From Bacteroidota bacterium (lineage in GTDB: Bacteria; Bacteroidota; Bacteroidia; Flavobacteriales_D; Crocinitomicaceae): a DNA stretch of 8,003 nt. Below, one piece after another: positions 1 to 5,174 of the stretch. The number at the start of each line of letters is the position of its first letter. The first letter of the stretch is position 1. Under the pieces are notes generated by a model. The model ran no database searches, was not told where the DNA came from, and was given only the letters and a program-made list of their open reading frames with translations. The stretch is from the NCBI GenBank assembly GCA_024280195.1, contig JAJRQP010000165.1:1-8003 (forward strand), in the 5' to 3' direction. The position numbers and the translations under genes were made by a program.

Positions 1-1
1 T

Positions 2-1030
2 CAGGCTGCCAAAGATGCAGGTATTGTTATTATGAATGAAATTGGCGTTGACCCAGGTTTAGACCATATGAGCGCCATGAAAGTCATCGATGAAATTCAA
101 AATAAAGGAGGAAAACTCATTGGTTTTGAATCATTCACAGGTGGTTTAATTGCTCCTGATTCAGACAACAACCCTTGGAATTACATACTCACATGGAACC
201 CTAGGAACGTTGTTCTAGCTGGACAAGGAGGTGCTGCAAAATTTATTCAAGAAGGAAAATATAAATACATTCCTTACAATCGATTGTTTAGAAGAACTGA
301 AATCATTGAAATTGATGGTTTCGGTAAGTTTGAAGGATATGCTAATAGAAACTCCCTTTCTTACCGAGAAACTTATGGCTTAGAGGGTATCCCAACAATA
401 TACCGGGGAACCTTAAGAAGAAAAGGTTTCTCAAAAGCATGGAATGTGTTTGTGCAAATGGGAGCTACCGATGATTCTTTTACTTTGGAGGACAGTAAGA
501 ATATGACCAAAAGAGATTTTATTAACTCTTTTTTACCTTATCACCCAACTGACTCTGTTGAATTGAAATTGCGCTACAAAATGAAAATTGATCAAGATGA
601 TGCCATTTGGGACAAGCTTGTTTGGTTGGGTATTTTTGAAGACGAAGGTTTTGATTTGGACGGTGATGTAACTCCAGCACAATATTTACAAAAAATCATT
701 GAAGAAAAATGGGTTCTTGACCCAGAAGACAAAGATATGCTCGTAATGTGGCATAAATTCAACTACATTCTCAATGGAACCGAACATGAAATCACTTCTC
801 ACATGATTAACATTGGAGAAGACCAAGTCTATACTTCTATGTCAAATACCGTTGGTTTACCTGCCGCAATTTGTGGTAAAATGATTCTGAATGATGTCAT
901 TAAAGCGAAAGGTGTAACATTGCCAACAAATGAGAATATTTACTTGCCTATTCTAAAAGAATTGGATGAATACGGAATTAGCTTCATCGAAAAAGAAACA
1001 GTGATTGATGCTAAAAAACGAATGATTTAG
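2..1030 (+). CDS. Saccharopine dehydrogenase, LYS9-like (5' truncated by window edge)
   Basis: The frame is open from base 2 (reading QAAKDAGIVIMNEIGVDPG) to a TAG at 1028-1030, giving 342 residues. The family is usually about 450 residues, so the N-terminal Rossmann NAD(P)-binding part lies outside the window and the ATG at 32 is internal. Diagnostic stretches are EIGVDPGLDHMSAMKVID, then FTGGLIAPDSDNNPW followed by WNPRNVVLAGQG, which match the catalytic and substrate domain of the LYS9/saccharopine reductase family. The enzyme interconverts saccharopine with 2-aminoadipate-6-semialdehyde plus glutamate, in the cytoplasm. Whether it serves lysine breakdown or another aminoadipate route cannot be told from this window. 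The next gene, metG, is 177 nt downstream with its own promoter, so the two are probably not cotranscribed. The family call is firm; the direction of the reaction in vivo is not. Confidence 0.9.
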   Translation, partial: QAAKDAGIVIMNEIGVDPGLDHMSAMKVIDEIQNKGGKLIGFESFTGGLIAPDSDNNPWNYILTWNPRNVVLAGQGGAAKFIQEGKYKYIPYNRLFRRTEIIEIDGFGKFEGYANRNSLSYRETYGLEGIPTIYRGTLRRKGFSKAWNVFVQMGATDDSFTLEDSKNMTKRDFINSFLPYHPTDSVELKLRYKMKIDQDDAIWDKLVWLGIFEDEGFDLDGDVTPAQYLQKIIEEKWVLDPEDKDMLVMWHKFNYILNGTEHEITSHMINIGEDQVYTSMSNTVGLPAAICGKMILNDVIKAKGVTLPTNENIYLPILKELDEYGISFIEKETVIDAKKRMI

Positions 1031-1046
1031 GGAGACGTTGACTCTT

Positions 1047-1126
1047 GTTAAGAAGACAGGATTAAGAAGATAGAAGTTAAGTAGCGTGGTACGAGCCAAC
1101 TTATTCTTAACTCCTGTCTTCTTAAC
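1047..1126. repeat. Composite imperfect palindrome built from ~15-nt TTAAGAAG units
   Basis: Bases 1047-1061 (GTTAAGAAGACAGGA) are an exact reverse complement of 1112-1126. The stem continues, after a single bulged C at 1111, with 1062-1068 pairing to 1104-1110, and loosely with 1074-1078 pairing to 1098-1102, leaving a loop around GTAGCGTGGTACGAG. Each arm is itself a degenerate tandem array. The top strand has units starting TTAAG at 1048, 1062 and 1077; the bottom strand has units covering 1126-1139, 1111-1125 and 1100-1110. There is no U-run directly after the right arm, so this is not a standard intrinsic terminator, though it could act as a 3'-end stabiliser for the upstream mRNA. Its origin could be a REP/MITE-like element; that is inference. 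Confidence 0.8.
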
Positions 1127-1131
1127 TTCTA

Positions 1132-1170
1132 TTCCTTAAATCATTAAAACATTAGTTCCCTAAATCATTA
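1132..1170 (+). repeat. 15-nt direct repeat, 24-nt period, entering the metG promoter
   Basis: TTCCTTAAATCATTA at 1132-1146 recurs as TTCCCTAAATCATTA at 1156-1170, 14 of 15 identical, with starts 24 nt apart. The second copy lies between the proposed -33 and -7 elements of metG. It may be a pair of protein-binding sites or a chance or local duplication in A/T-rich DNA; the sequence alone cannot separate these. Confidence 0.6.
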
Positions 1171-1184
1171 TTTACGTACCTTTG
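1152..1184 (+). promoter_or_regulatory. Bacteroidota-type promoter of metG
   Basis: TACCTTTG at 1177-1184 fits the -7 consensus TAnnTTTG known for Bacteroides and Flavobacterium. A loose -33 element, TTAG at 1152-1155, lies 21 nt upstream. Transcription would then begin near 1190, giving a leader of under 20 nt before the ATG at 1208. The -7 match is good; the -33 match is weak. Confidence 0.65.
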
Positions 1185-1207
1185 CATTTAAATTCTATCA
1201 TTTCAGA

Positions 1208-3262
1208 ATGAAAAAAGACAAATACACAGTAACGGCCGCCCTACCCTACGCTAACGGCCCCCTTCATTTAGGACACATAGCAGGAGTTTACCTTCCTTCA
1301 GATATTTTTGTGAGATTTCTCAGAATGAATCACCATGATGTCGCGTTTATTTGCGGAAGCGATGAGCATGGTGCTGCAATTACTTTGCGCGCAAAAAAAG
1401 AAGGCACAACACCTCAAGAAATCGTTGACAAGTACAACGGAATAATTGGAAAAGCCTTTAATGATTTTAACATTTCCTTCGATATTTTTCATAGAACATC
1501 TTCGCCAATTCATCACGAAACTGCGCAAGAATTTTTCAAAGTACTGGAAAGTAAAGATCATTTTACGAAAGAAACAAGCGAACAATATTACGATGAGGAT
1601 TACAATCAATTCTTAGCGGATAGATATATTACCGGAACTTGCCCTAAATGTCAAAGCGAAAATGCTTATGGCGATCAATGCGAGAAATGTGGGTCAGATT
1701 TAAGTCCAACAGAGTTAATCAACCCAACATCAACATTAAGTGGAAAAACTCCAGTGATGAAAACAACTTCTCACTGGTACTTACCCATGCAGCGTCACGA
1801 AGAATGGCTGACTAAATGGATTAAAGAAGGAAATCTGGACGGTGTTCAACAACACGACCCTAAAAAATGGAGAAATCAAGTCACAGGGCAATGCATGTCG
1901 TGGATTGACAACGGATTGCGACCAAGAGCAATGACCAGAGACCTTGACTGGGGAGTCAAAGTTCCTGTAGAAGGTGGTGATGGAAAAGTACTATACGTTT
2001 GGCTAGACGCTCCAATTGGTTACATTTCTGCAACTAAGCAATGGGCATTAGACAACAATAAAGACTGGAAAGATTACTGGACAGGTGATAGAAAGCTCGT
2101 TCATTTTATAGGCAAGGACAATATTGTTTTTCATGCTATCATCTTCCCTATTCTTCTTAAAACACATGAAGATTTAATTCTTCCTGATAATGTCCCAGCT
2201 TATGAATTCTTAAACCTAGAAGGTGATAAGTTTTCAACTTCAAGAAATTGGGCAGTTTGGTTGCACGAGTATATTGAGACGTATCCTGAGAAAATTGATG
2301 AATTAAAATACGTTTTAACATCTATTGCTCCAGAAACCAAAGACAGCGAGTTTACGTGGAAAGAATACCAAGTTAGAATCAATTCAGAACTAGCAGATAT
2401 ATTAGGAAACTTTGTCAACCGTGCTTTGGTTCTTACGCAAAAGTACTATGACGGAGTTGTTCCAGAATTAGGAACATTAACCGAATTTGATAAAAGTGTA
2501 CTAGCACAAATGGAAGAAATTCCAGCTAAAATATCCAAATTAGTTTACGATTATAAGTTGCGAGAAGCTCAGGCAGAAGCAATGAATCTTGCTCGACTTG
2601 GAAATAAGTATTTAGCAGATACTGAACCTTGGAAACTGATTAAAACAGATGAGAATCGTGTGGAAACAATCATGAACATTGCTTTGCAAATCACCGCGAA
2701 TTTAAGCATCGTTCTTCAACCATTCTTGCCAAATACTGCTGATAAATTATCTGAATTTCTTGATTTTAAATCAACAGATTGGGATGTTGCAGGTTCTTCT
2801 AACTTAATTCTAGCAGGACATACTACAAAAAAACCATCTATTCTTTTTCAAAAAATTGAAGATGAAATGGTCGAAAAAGAAGTTGCAAAACTAGAAGCAT
2901 CGAAAGTGGTGGAAGCAAATCACGAAGCACAAAAAGAAACTGTTGAGTGTGATGACTTCATGAAAATGGATATCCGAACAGGAATAATCTTAGAAGCTGA
3001 AAAAGTAAAGAAGGCAAAAAAACTTCTGCAACTTATCGTTGATACAGGTCTTGATAAAAGAACAATCGTTTCTGGAATTGCTGAGTACTATTCTCCTGAA
3101 GAAATCATAGGGAAGAAAGTCAGTGTTTTAATGAATCTTGCTCCCCGAAAAATTAGAGGAGTAGAATCTCAAGGAATGATACTTATGGCAGAAAATGCAA
3201 AAGGTGAACTGAGCTTTGTTGTTCCAGAGAAAGAATTTGAGGCCGGTTGCGAAGTGAGGTAA
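1208..3262 (+). CDS. metG: Methionine--tRNA ligase (MetRS)
   Basis: This cytoplasmic class I aminoacyl-tRNA synthetase charges tRNA-Met, including the initiator, with methionine using ATP. It is complete at 684 residues, typical of MetRS with a C-terminal extension. The class I HIGH motif is HLGH at residues 20-23, within PYANGPLHLGH. The zinc-knuckle cysteines form two CxxC pairs at 145/148 and 158/161, as in the E. coli-type enzyme. The KMSKS loop appears as KFSTS at 341-345, with threonine replacing the usual second lysine. A helical anticodon-binding domain occupies roughly 400-550. From about residue 580, FMKMDIRTG followed by APRKIRGVESQGM marks the Trbp111-like OB-fold tRNA-binding domain. 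The ATG at 1208 fits the start of the catalytic domain; no clear Shine-Dalgarno is present, which is common in this phylum. It ends in tandem in-frame stops (TAA TGA). It appears monocistronic. Confidence 0.97.
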   Translation: MKKDKYTVTAALPYANGPLHLGHIAGVYLPSDIFVRFLRMNHHDVAFICGSDEHGAAITLRAKKEGTTPQEIVDKYNGIIGKAFNDFNISFDIFHRTSSPIHHETAQEFFKVLESKDHFTKETSEQYYDEDYNQFLADRYITGTCPKCQSENAYGDQCEKCGSDLSPTELINPTSTLSGKTPVMKTTSHWYLPMQRHEEWLTKWIKEGNLDGVQQHDPKKWRNQVTGQCMSWIDNGLRPRAMTRDLDWGVKVPVEGGDGKVLYVWLDAPIGYISATKQWALDNNKDWKDYWTGDRKLVHFIGKDNIVFHAIIFPILLKTHEDLILPDNVPAYEFLNLEGDKFSTSRNWAVWLHEYIETYPEKIDELKYVLTSIAPETKDSEFTWKEYQVRINSELADILGNFVNRALVLTQKYYDGVVPELGTLTEFDKSVLAQMEEIPAKISKLVYDYKLREAQAEAMNLARLGNKYLADTEPWKLIKTDENRVETIMNIALQITANLSIVLQPFLPNTADKLSEFLDFKSTDWDVAGSSNLILAGHTTKKPSILFQKIEDEMVEKEVAKLEASKVVEANHEAQKETVECDDFMKMDIRTGIILEAEKVKKAKKLLQLIVDTGLDKRTIVSGIAEYYSPEEIIGKKVSVLMNLAPRKIRGVESQGMILMAENAKGELSFVVPEKEFEAGCEVR

Positions 3263-3279
3263 TGAGCTAATTGATTTAA

Positions 3280-3305
3280 AATAAACATTATTCTAAGTTT
3301 TTTTT
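3280..3305 (+). terminator. Possible weak terminator after metG
   Basis: A small all-A/T stem (AATAA at 3280-3284, TTATT at 3288-3292) is followed five bases later by a run of eight T at 3298-3305. A five-pair A/T stem is too weak to be convincing. It is listed because nothing better ends the metG transcript before the next promoter. Confidence 0.25.
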
Positions 3306-3357
3306 CAGAAAAGAAAATGATTACTCATTCCTAAGCATGTAATCTGTTCTTTTCTGA
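3305..3357. repeat. Two-tier intergenic hairpin between metG and the glycine-rich gene
   Basis: TCAGAAAAGAA at 3305-3315 is an exact reverse complement of 3347-3357. Inside it, GATTAC at 3319-3324 pairs with GTAATC at 3339-3344, leaving a 14-nt loop. The two stems are separated by a small internal loop (3 nt left, 2 nt right). The T8 run lies before the stem rather than after it, so it does not have terminator geometry for the + strand. It could be a 3'-UTR stability element of metG or a regulator site upstream of the next gene. Confidence 0.6.
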
Positions 3358-3366
3358 CATAAATCC

Positions 3367-3397
3367 TGTTCTAAAACAATAATTAAGTGTATCTTTG
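3367..3397 (+). promoter_or_regulatory. Candidate promoter of the glycine-rich secreted protein gene
   Basis: TATCTTTG at 3390-3397 matches the TAnnTTTG -7 element. A poor -33 candidate (TGTT at 3367-3370) lies 19 nt upstream. The implied start of transcription near 3404 leaves a leader of about 70 nt, much longer than those of metG and odhA, so there is room for leader regulation. Confidence 0.55.
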
Positions 3398-3428
3398 TCG
3401 TGACAATAACTCTTTTAATAGATAATTG

Positions 3429-3442
3429 TTAACCTTTAACCT
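3429..3442 (+). repeat. Tandem heptamer TTAACCT x2 in the leader
   Basis: TTAACCT occurs twice back to back at 3429-3435 and 3436-3442, inside the predicted leader and about 30 nt before the start codon. A further short direct repeat, CTAATT, occurs at 3441 and 3453. The role is unknown, and chance is possible in such A/T-rich sequence. Confidence 0.5.
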
Positions 3443-3472
3443 AATTTTTACACTAATTCAAAAAACACGATT

Positions 3473-4597
3473 ATGAAACAATTTACAACAAAAATCTCTA
3501 TTCTTTTAGGGACATGTCTTTTTGCATTTTTTACAACTGGACAAACAAACACTTTTAACTATAGTGGTGCAACACAAACATATGTTGTTCCAGCTGGAGT
3601 AGCAAAAATACAGATAACTGCTGTTGGTGCTGCCGGAGGAACCGGAATTAATGCATCTTCTGGAAATGGAGGAAGCGGCGCAAGTATGCAAGGTGTTTTT
3701 GATGTAACACCAGGACAAGTTCTCTCTGTACTTGTCGGAGGTAAAGGTTTTGATGGCGCCAACTATGTTGGTGGTGGTGGTGGTGGAAGTTTCGTTTGGG
3801 GAACTTCAACAAGCGCACTTTTAATCGCAGCCGGTGGTGGTGGTGGTGGTGGTGCTACAGATGATGGAACGACTTTCATAGATGGAACTAATGCAACAAC
3901 TACAGAAAATGCATCTAATGGTAATGGGCTTAGTGATGGTGCAGGTTTCTCAGGTAACGGGGGAGCTATTCCTACATCTTTACCAAATGGAGATTATGCA
4001 TCAGGAGGAGCTGGATGGAATTCAAACGGTAATGATGGAACAACATATGGATGTGCGACAAACTCAACAGGTGGTGAAACACCTCTATCAGGTGGTGCAG
4101 GTGGTATTGGTGGCGGTAGTACTAATCCTACTGGTGGATTTGGTGGCGGTGGCGGCGGTAACGGCAGATGTGAAGCTGTTGGCGGCGGTGGCGGCGGTGG
4201 CTATAGTGGTGGTGGTCCTGGAGGCGAAGTTATCTCTGGAGACTACAACGGTGGCGGAGGCGGAGGTTCCTTTAACATTGGCGCTCTTCAAGTTAATTTA
4301 ACGAGTATAGGTAATGACAATGGTGTCGTTACAATCTCTGCTGTTGCATTTGTTGGTATCAATGAAATTGACGCAATTCAAGTAGTATTGTTCCCTAACC
4401 CAACTAATGGGAAAGTTACAATTACAGCTAGTGAATCCATTAAAAAAATAGAAATTGTTAATGTTACTGGAAAAGTTGTAGCAATCTATTCTACAACGAA
4501 TTCAATTGATCTTTCACAATTGAAAAATGGAGTTTACATGGCAAAAATTACAACTGTCAATAACAAAATGTCTATTAAAAGAATTGTTAAAAAATAA
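3473..4597 (+). CDS. Secreted glycine-rich (ALK-type GRD-like) protein with T9SS sorting domain
   Basis: The protein has 374 residues in three parts. Residues 1 to about 24 are a Sec signal peptide: Lys2 and Lys7 flank the N-region, followed by ISILLGTCLFAFF. Residues about 26-290 open with FNYSGATQTYVVPAGV, a beta-strand entry typical of bacterial glycine-rich domains. They then carry glycine runs at 100-105, 121-127, 224-229, 237-243 and 260-265, with the motif DYN directly before the last run. This pattern resembles the glycine-rich domain of ALK/LTK receptors and its bacterial relatives. Residues about 300-374 are a T9SS type A sorting domain, with FPNP at 307-310, GKV, then LKNGVYMAKI and the basic end IKRIVKK. 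It is therefore expected to be exported by Sec, crossed through T9SS and attached or released at the surface. Only two cysteines, 194 and 233, lie in the mature part. No catalytic domain is visible; adhesion or a structural surface role is inference. It ends in TAA and is followed by a strong terminator. Confidence 0.88.
   Translation: MKQFTTKISILLGTCLFAFFTTGQTNTFNYSGATQTYVVPAGVAKIQITAVGAAGGTGINASSGNGGSGASMQGVFDVTPGQVLSVLVGGKGFDGANYVGGGGGGSFVWGTSTSALLIAAGGGGGGGATDDGTTFIDGTNATTTENASNGNGLSDGAGFSGNGGAIPTSLPNGDYASGGAGWNSNGNDGTTYGCATNSTGGETPLSGGAGGIGGGSTNPTGGFGGGGGGNGRCEAVGGGGGGGYSGGGPGGEVISGDYNGGGGGGSFNIGALQVNLTSIGNDNGVVTISAVAFVGINEIDAIQVVLFPNPTNGKVTITASESIKKIEIVNVTGKVVAIYSTTNSIDLSQLKNGVYMAKITTVNNKMSIKRIVKK
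3770..3787 (+). repeat. In-frame GGT tract (five GGT then GGA)
   Basis: Five consecutive GGT codons and one GGA encode glycine run 100-105 of the glycine-rich protein. Slippage here would change length by whole glycines without shifting frame. Confidence 0.8.
3833..3853 (+). repeat. In-frame (GGT)7 microsatellite
   Basis: Seven perfect GGT codons encode glycine run 121-127. It is the longest perfect simple repeat I noticed in the window and a plausible site of replication slippage that preserves the reading frame. Confidence 0.85.
4142..4201 (+). repeat. Mixed GGC/GGT tracts in the glycine-rich domain
   Basis: Two runs, 4142-4159 (six codons) and 4181-4201 (seven codons), mix GGC and GGT, unlike the pure GGT runs earlier in the gene. 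They flank a short segment containing Cys233. The different codon mix suggests that these runs did not arise by recent expansion of the upstream GGT tracts. Confidence 0.7.
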
Positions 4598-4618
4598 AAC
4601 ATCTTTTAGATTAAGCTT

Positions 4619-4654
4619 AATGCCTGTTTCACAAATTGAAACAGGCATTTTTTT
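4619..4654 (+). terminator. Strong intrinsic terminator of the glycine-rich protein gene
   Basis: A perfect 12-pair stem joins AATGCCTGTTTC (4619-4630) to GAAACAGGCATT (4638-4649) with a 7-nt loop, followed by a run of seven T at 4648-4654. It lies 21 nt after the TAA and has textbook rho-independent geometry. On the minus strand the stem is not followed by a comparable T-run, so it acts in the + direction. Confidence 0.93.
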
Positions 4655-4668
4655 GCTATATTAATAGC
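4655..4668. promoter_or_regulatory. Small dyad just before the orphan gene's start codon
   Basis: GCTAT at 4655-4659 is the reverse complement of ATAGC at 4664-4668, around the loop ATTA. The dyad begins right after the terminator T-run and ends three bases before the ATG at 4672. It may be a weak hairpin over the translation start region, or an operator, or chance. No TAnnTTTG element was found here. Confidence 0.4.
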
Positions 4669-4671
4669 CAA

Positions 4672-5022
4672 ATGACAACTGACTTATCCAAACAACAACT
4701 ACTTAAAGAATTTGAATCTTCAGAATTCATTCTCAAAACACAACAACAAATTGCTAAAGATTTAGGTCAATTCTCTATTGAATTTGAAAATGATTTTTTG
4801 ACATTTGCCCTTTTATACGATGCTATTCTCTTAGAGTTAGAGAACAAACTTGCTGAGTTAATGAAGTTGAGTGAGCAAACATTCATGCAGTATTTACATC
4901 AAGTAGATTTGCCTGAAAAAGAATTTCTTAACTTGTTAAGTGACTCTAATTTCTTGCCTAAAATCAGTGAACTAATTCTTCGAAGAGAAGCATATAAAGT
5001 CTATTTAAGGGCAAAATATTAG
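4672..5022 (+). CDS. Hypothetical helical protein, 116 residues
   Basis: I do not recognise this protein. I chose the ATG at 4672, giving a protein that starts MTTDLSKQQLLKEF. An in-frame TTG at 4636 would start inside the loop of the upstream terminator and is implausible. The protein lacks a signal peptide, a membrane segment, cysteine and tryptophan. Leu, Glu and Lys dominate, with spacing that suggests amphipathic helices throughout; LLYDAILLELENKLAELMKL could form a short coiled coil. The C-terminus is basic (RREAYKVYLRAKY). It is probably cytoplasmic and may bind a partner or oligomerise, but no function can be assigned. The gene is isolated, with a terminator upstream and the odhA promoter downstream. 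Leader space for its own promoter is very short. Base composition resembles its neighbours, with no sign of transfer. A real gene is likely because the frame is open and the composition protein-like, but this is less certain than for its neighbours. Confidence 0.7.
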   Translation: MTTDLSKQQLLKEFESSEFILKTQQQIAKDLGQFSIEFENDFLTFALLYDAILLELENKLAELMKLSEQTFMQYLHQVDLPEKEFLNLLSDSNFLPKISELILRREAYKVYLRAKY

Positions 5023-5047
5023 ACTATTATTAGAAATATGATAAACC

Positions 5048-5071
5048 GAAGTTTTCCAAAGAAAGAACTTC
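5048..5071 (+). terminator. Weak candidate terminator after the 116-residue gene
   Basis: GAAGTT at 5048-5053 pairs with AACTTC at 5066-5071, and a further TTC/GAA can form inside with a bulge. The following sequence is T-rich but has no immediate uninterrupted U-run. It may loosely end transcription before the odhA promoter. Confidence 0.3.
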
Positions 5072-5107
5072 ATTCTTAATCTTTCATTTATAATTTTTCA
5101 TTTTTTC
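5069..5107. repeat. T-rich degenerate repeat between the small gene and odhA
   Basis: The octamer TTTCATTT occurs at 5082-5089 and 5096-5103, a 14-nt period, and a related TTCATT at 5069-5074 precedes them by 13 nt. The spacing and the low-complexity A/T words recall the array-like arms near 1047-1126, although the unit differs. It may raise local DNA flexibility upstream of the odhA promoter or be neutral. Confidence 0.45.
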
Positions 5108-5118
5108 TGCGTAATTCG

Positions 5119-5148
5119 ATTGCTAACCGTCCAAAAGTTATAAATTTG
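5119..5148 (+). promoter_or_regulatory. Bacteroidota-type promoter of odhA(B)
   Basis: TAAATTTG at 5141-5148 fits the -7 TAnnTTTG consensus, and ATTG at 5119-5122 supplies a -33 TTG 18 nt upstream. Transcription would begin near 5155, about 20 nt before the ATG at 5175, and would be expected to cover odhA and odhB. Confidence 0.65.
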
Positions 5149-5159
5149 TTTTTACACAA

Positions 5160-5173
5160 TTAGTGCACACTAA
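5160..5173. promoter_or_regulatory. Perfect dyad over the odhA leader
   Basis: TTAGTG at 5160-5165 and CACTAA at 5168-5173 are exact reverse complements separated by CA. The dyad ends one base before the ATG at 5175 and starts just after the predicted transcription start. A two-base gap is too tight for an RNA hairpin using all pairs, so a dimeric repressor site is the more natural reading. Function is inference. Confidence 0.45.
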
Positions 5174-5174
5174 A

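Noticed and set aside
1047..1126. Intrinsic terminator of the saccharopine dehydrogenase gene or a riboswitch for metG
   Set aside because: There is no U-run follows the stem, and the structure lies upstream of the predicted metG transcription start, so it is not in the metG leader.
1298..1609. A 103-codon minus-strand frame inside metG
   Set aside because: It is antisense to an intact, motif-complete MetRS and has no supporting signals.
3473..3517. Possible lipoprotein signal (LGTC around Cys15)
   Set aside because: The residue before Cys is Thr, not Gly/Ala/Ser. The cysteine lies in the middle of the hydrophobic segment, and a T9SS tail favours an ordinary Sec signal.
3506..3762. Two minus-strand frames, one rich in Cys and Ser and one in Pro and Ala
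   Set aside because: They are antisense shadows of the glycine-rich coding region; composition follows directly from the opposite strand.
4088..4291. A minus-strand Thr/Ala-rich frame opposite the glycine tracts
   Set aside because: It is the reverse complement of GGN repeats, with no domain features and no promoter.
3882..4301. A 139-codon + strand reading frame overlapping the glycine-rich gene
   Set aside because: It is the out-of-frame reading of glycine repeats, giving low-complexity Val/Ala/Met-rich sequence; the signal peptide and T9SS tail support the other frame.
4636..4671. TTG-initiated extension of the 116-residue protein
   Set aside because: It would start inside the terminator loop and encode the terminator stem; the ATG at 4672 is the reasonable start.
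5163..5174. GTG start for odhA adding four residues
   Set aside because: The ATG at 5175 fits the known N-terminal motif and leaves a normal leader; the GTG lies in the dyad and only about 8 nt from the predicted transcription start.
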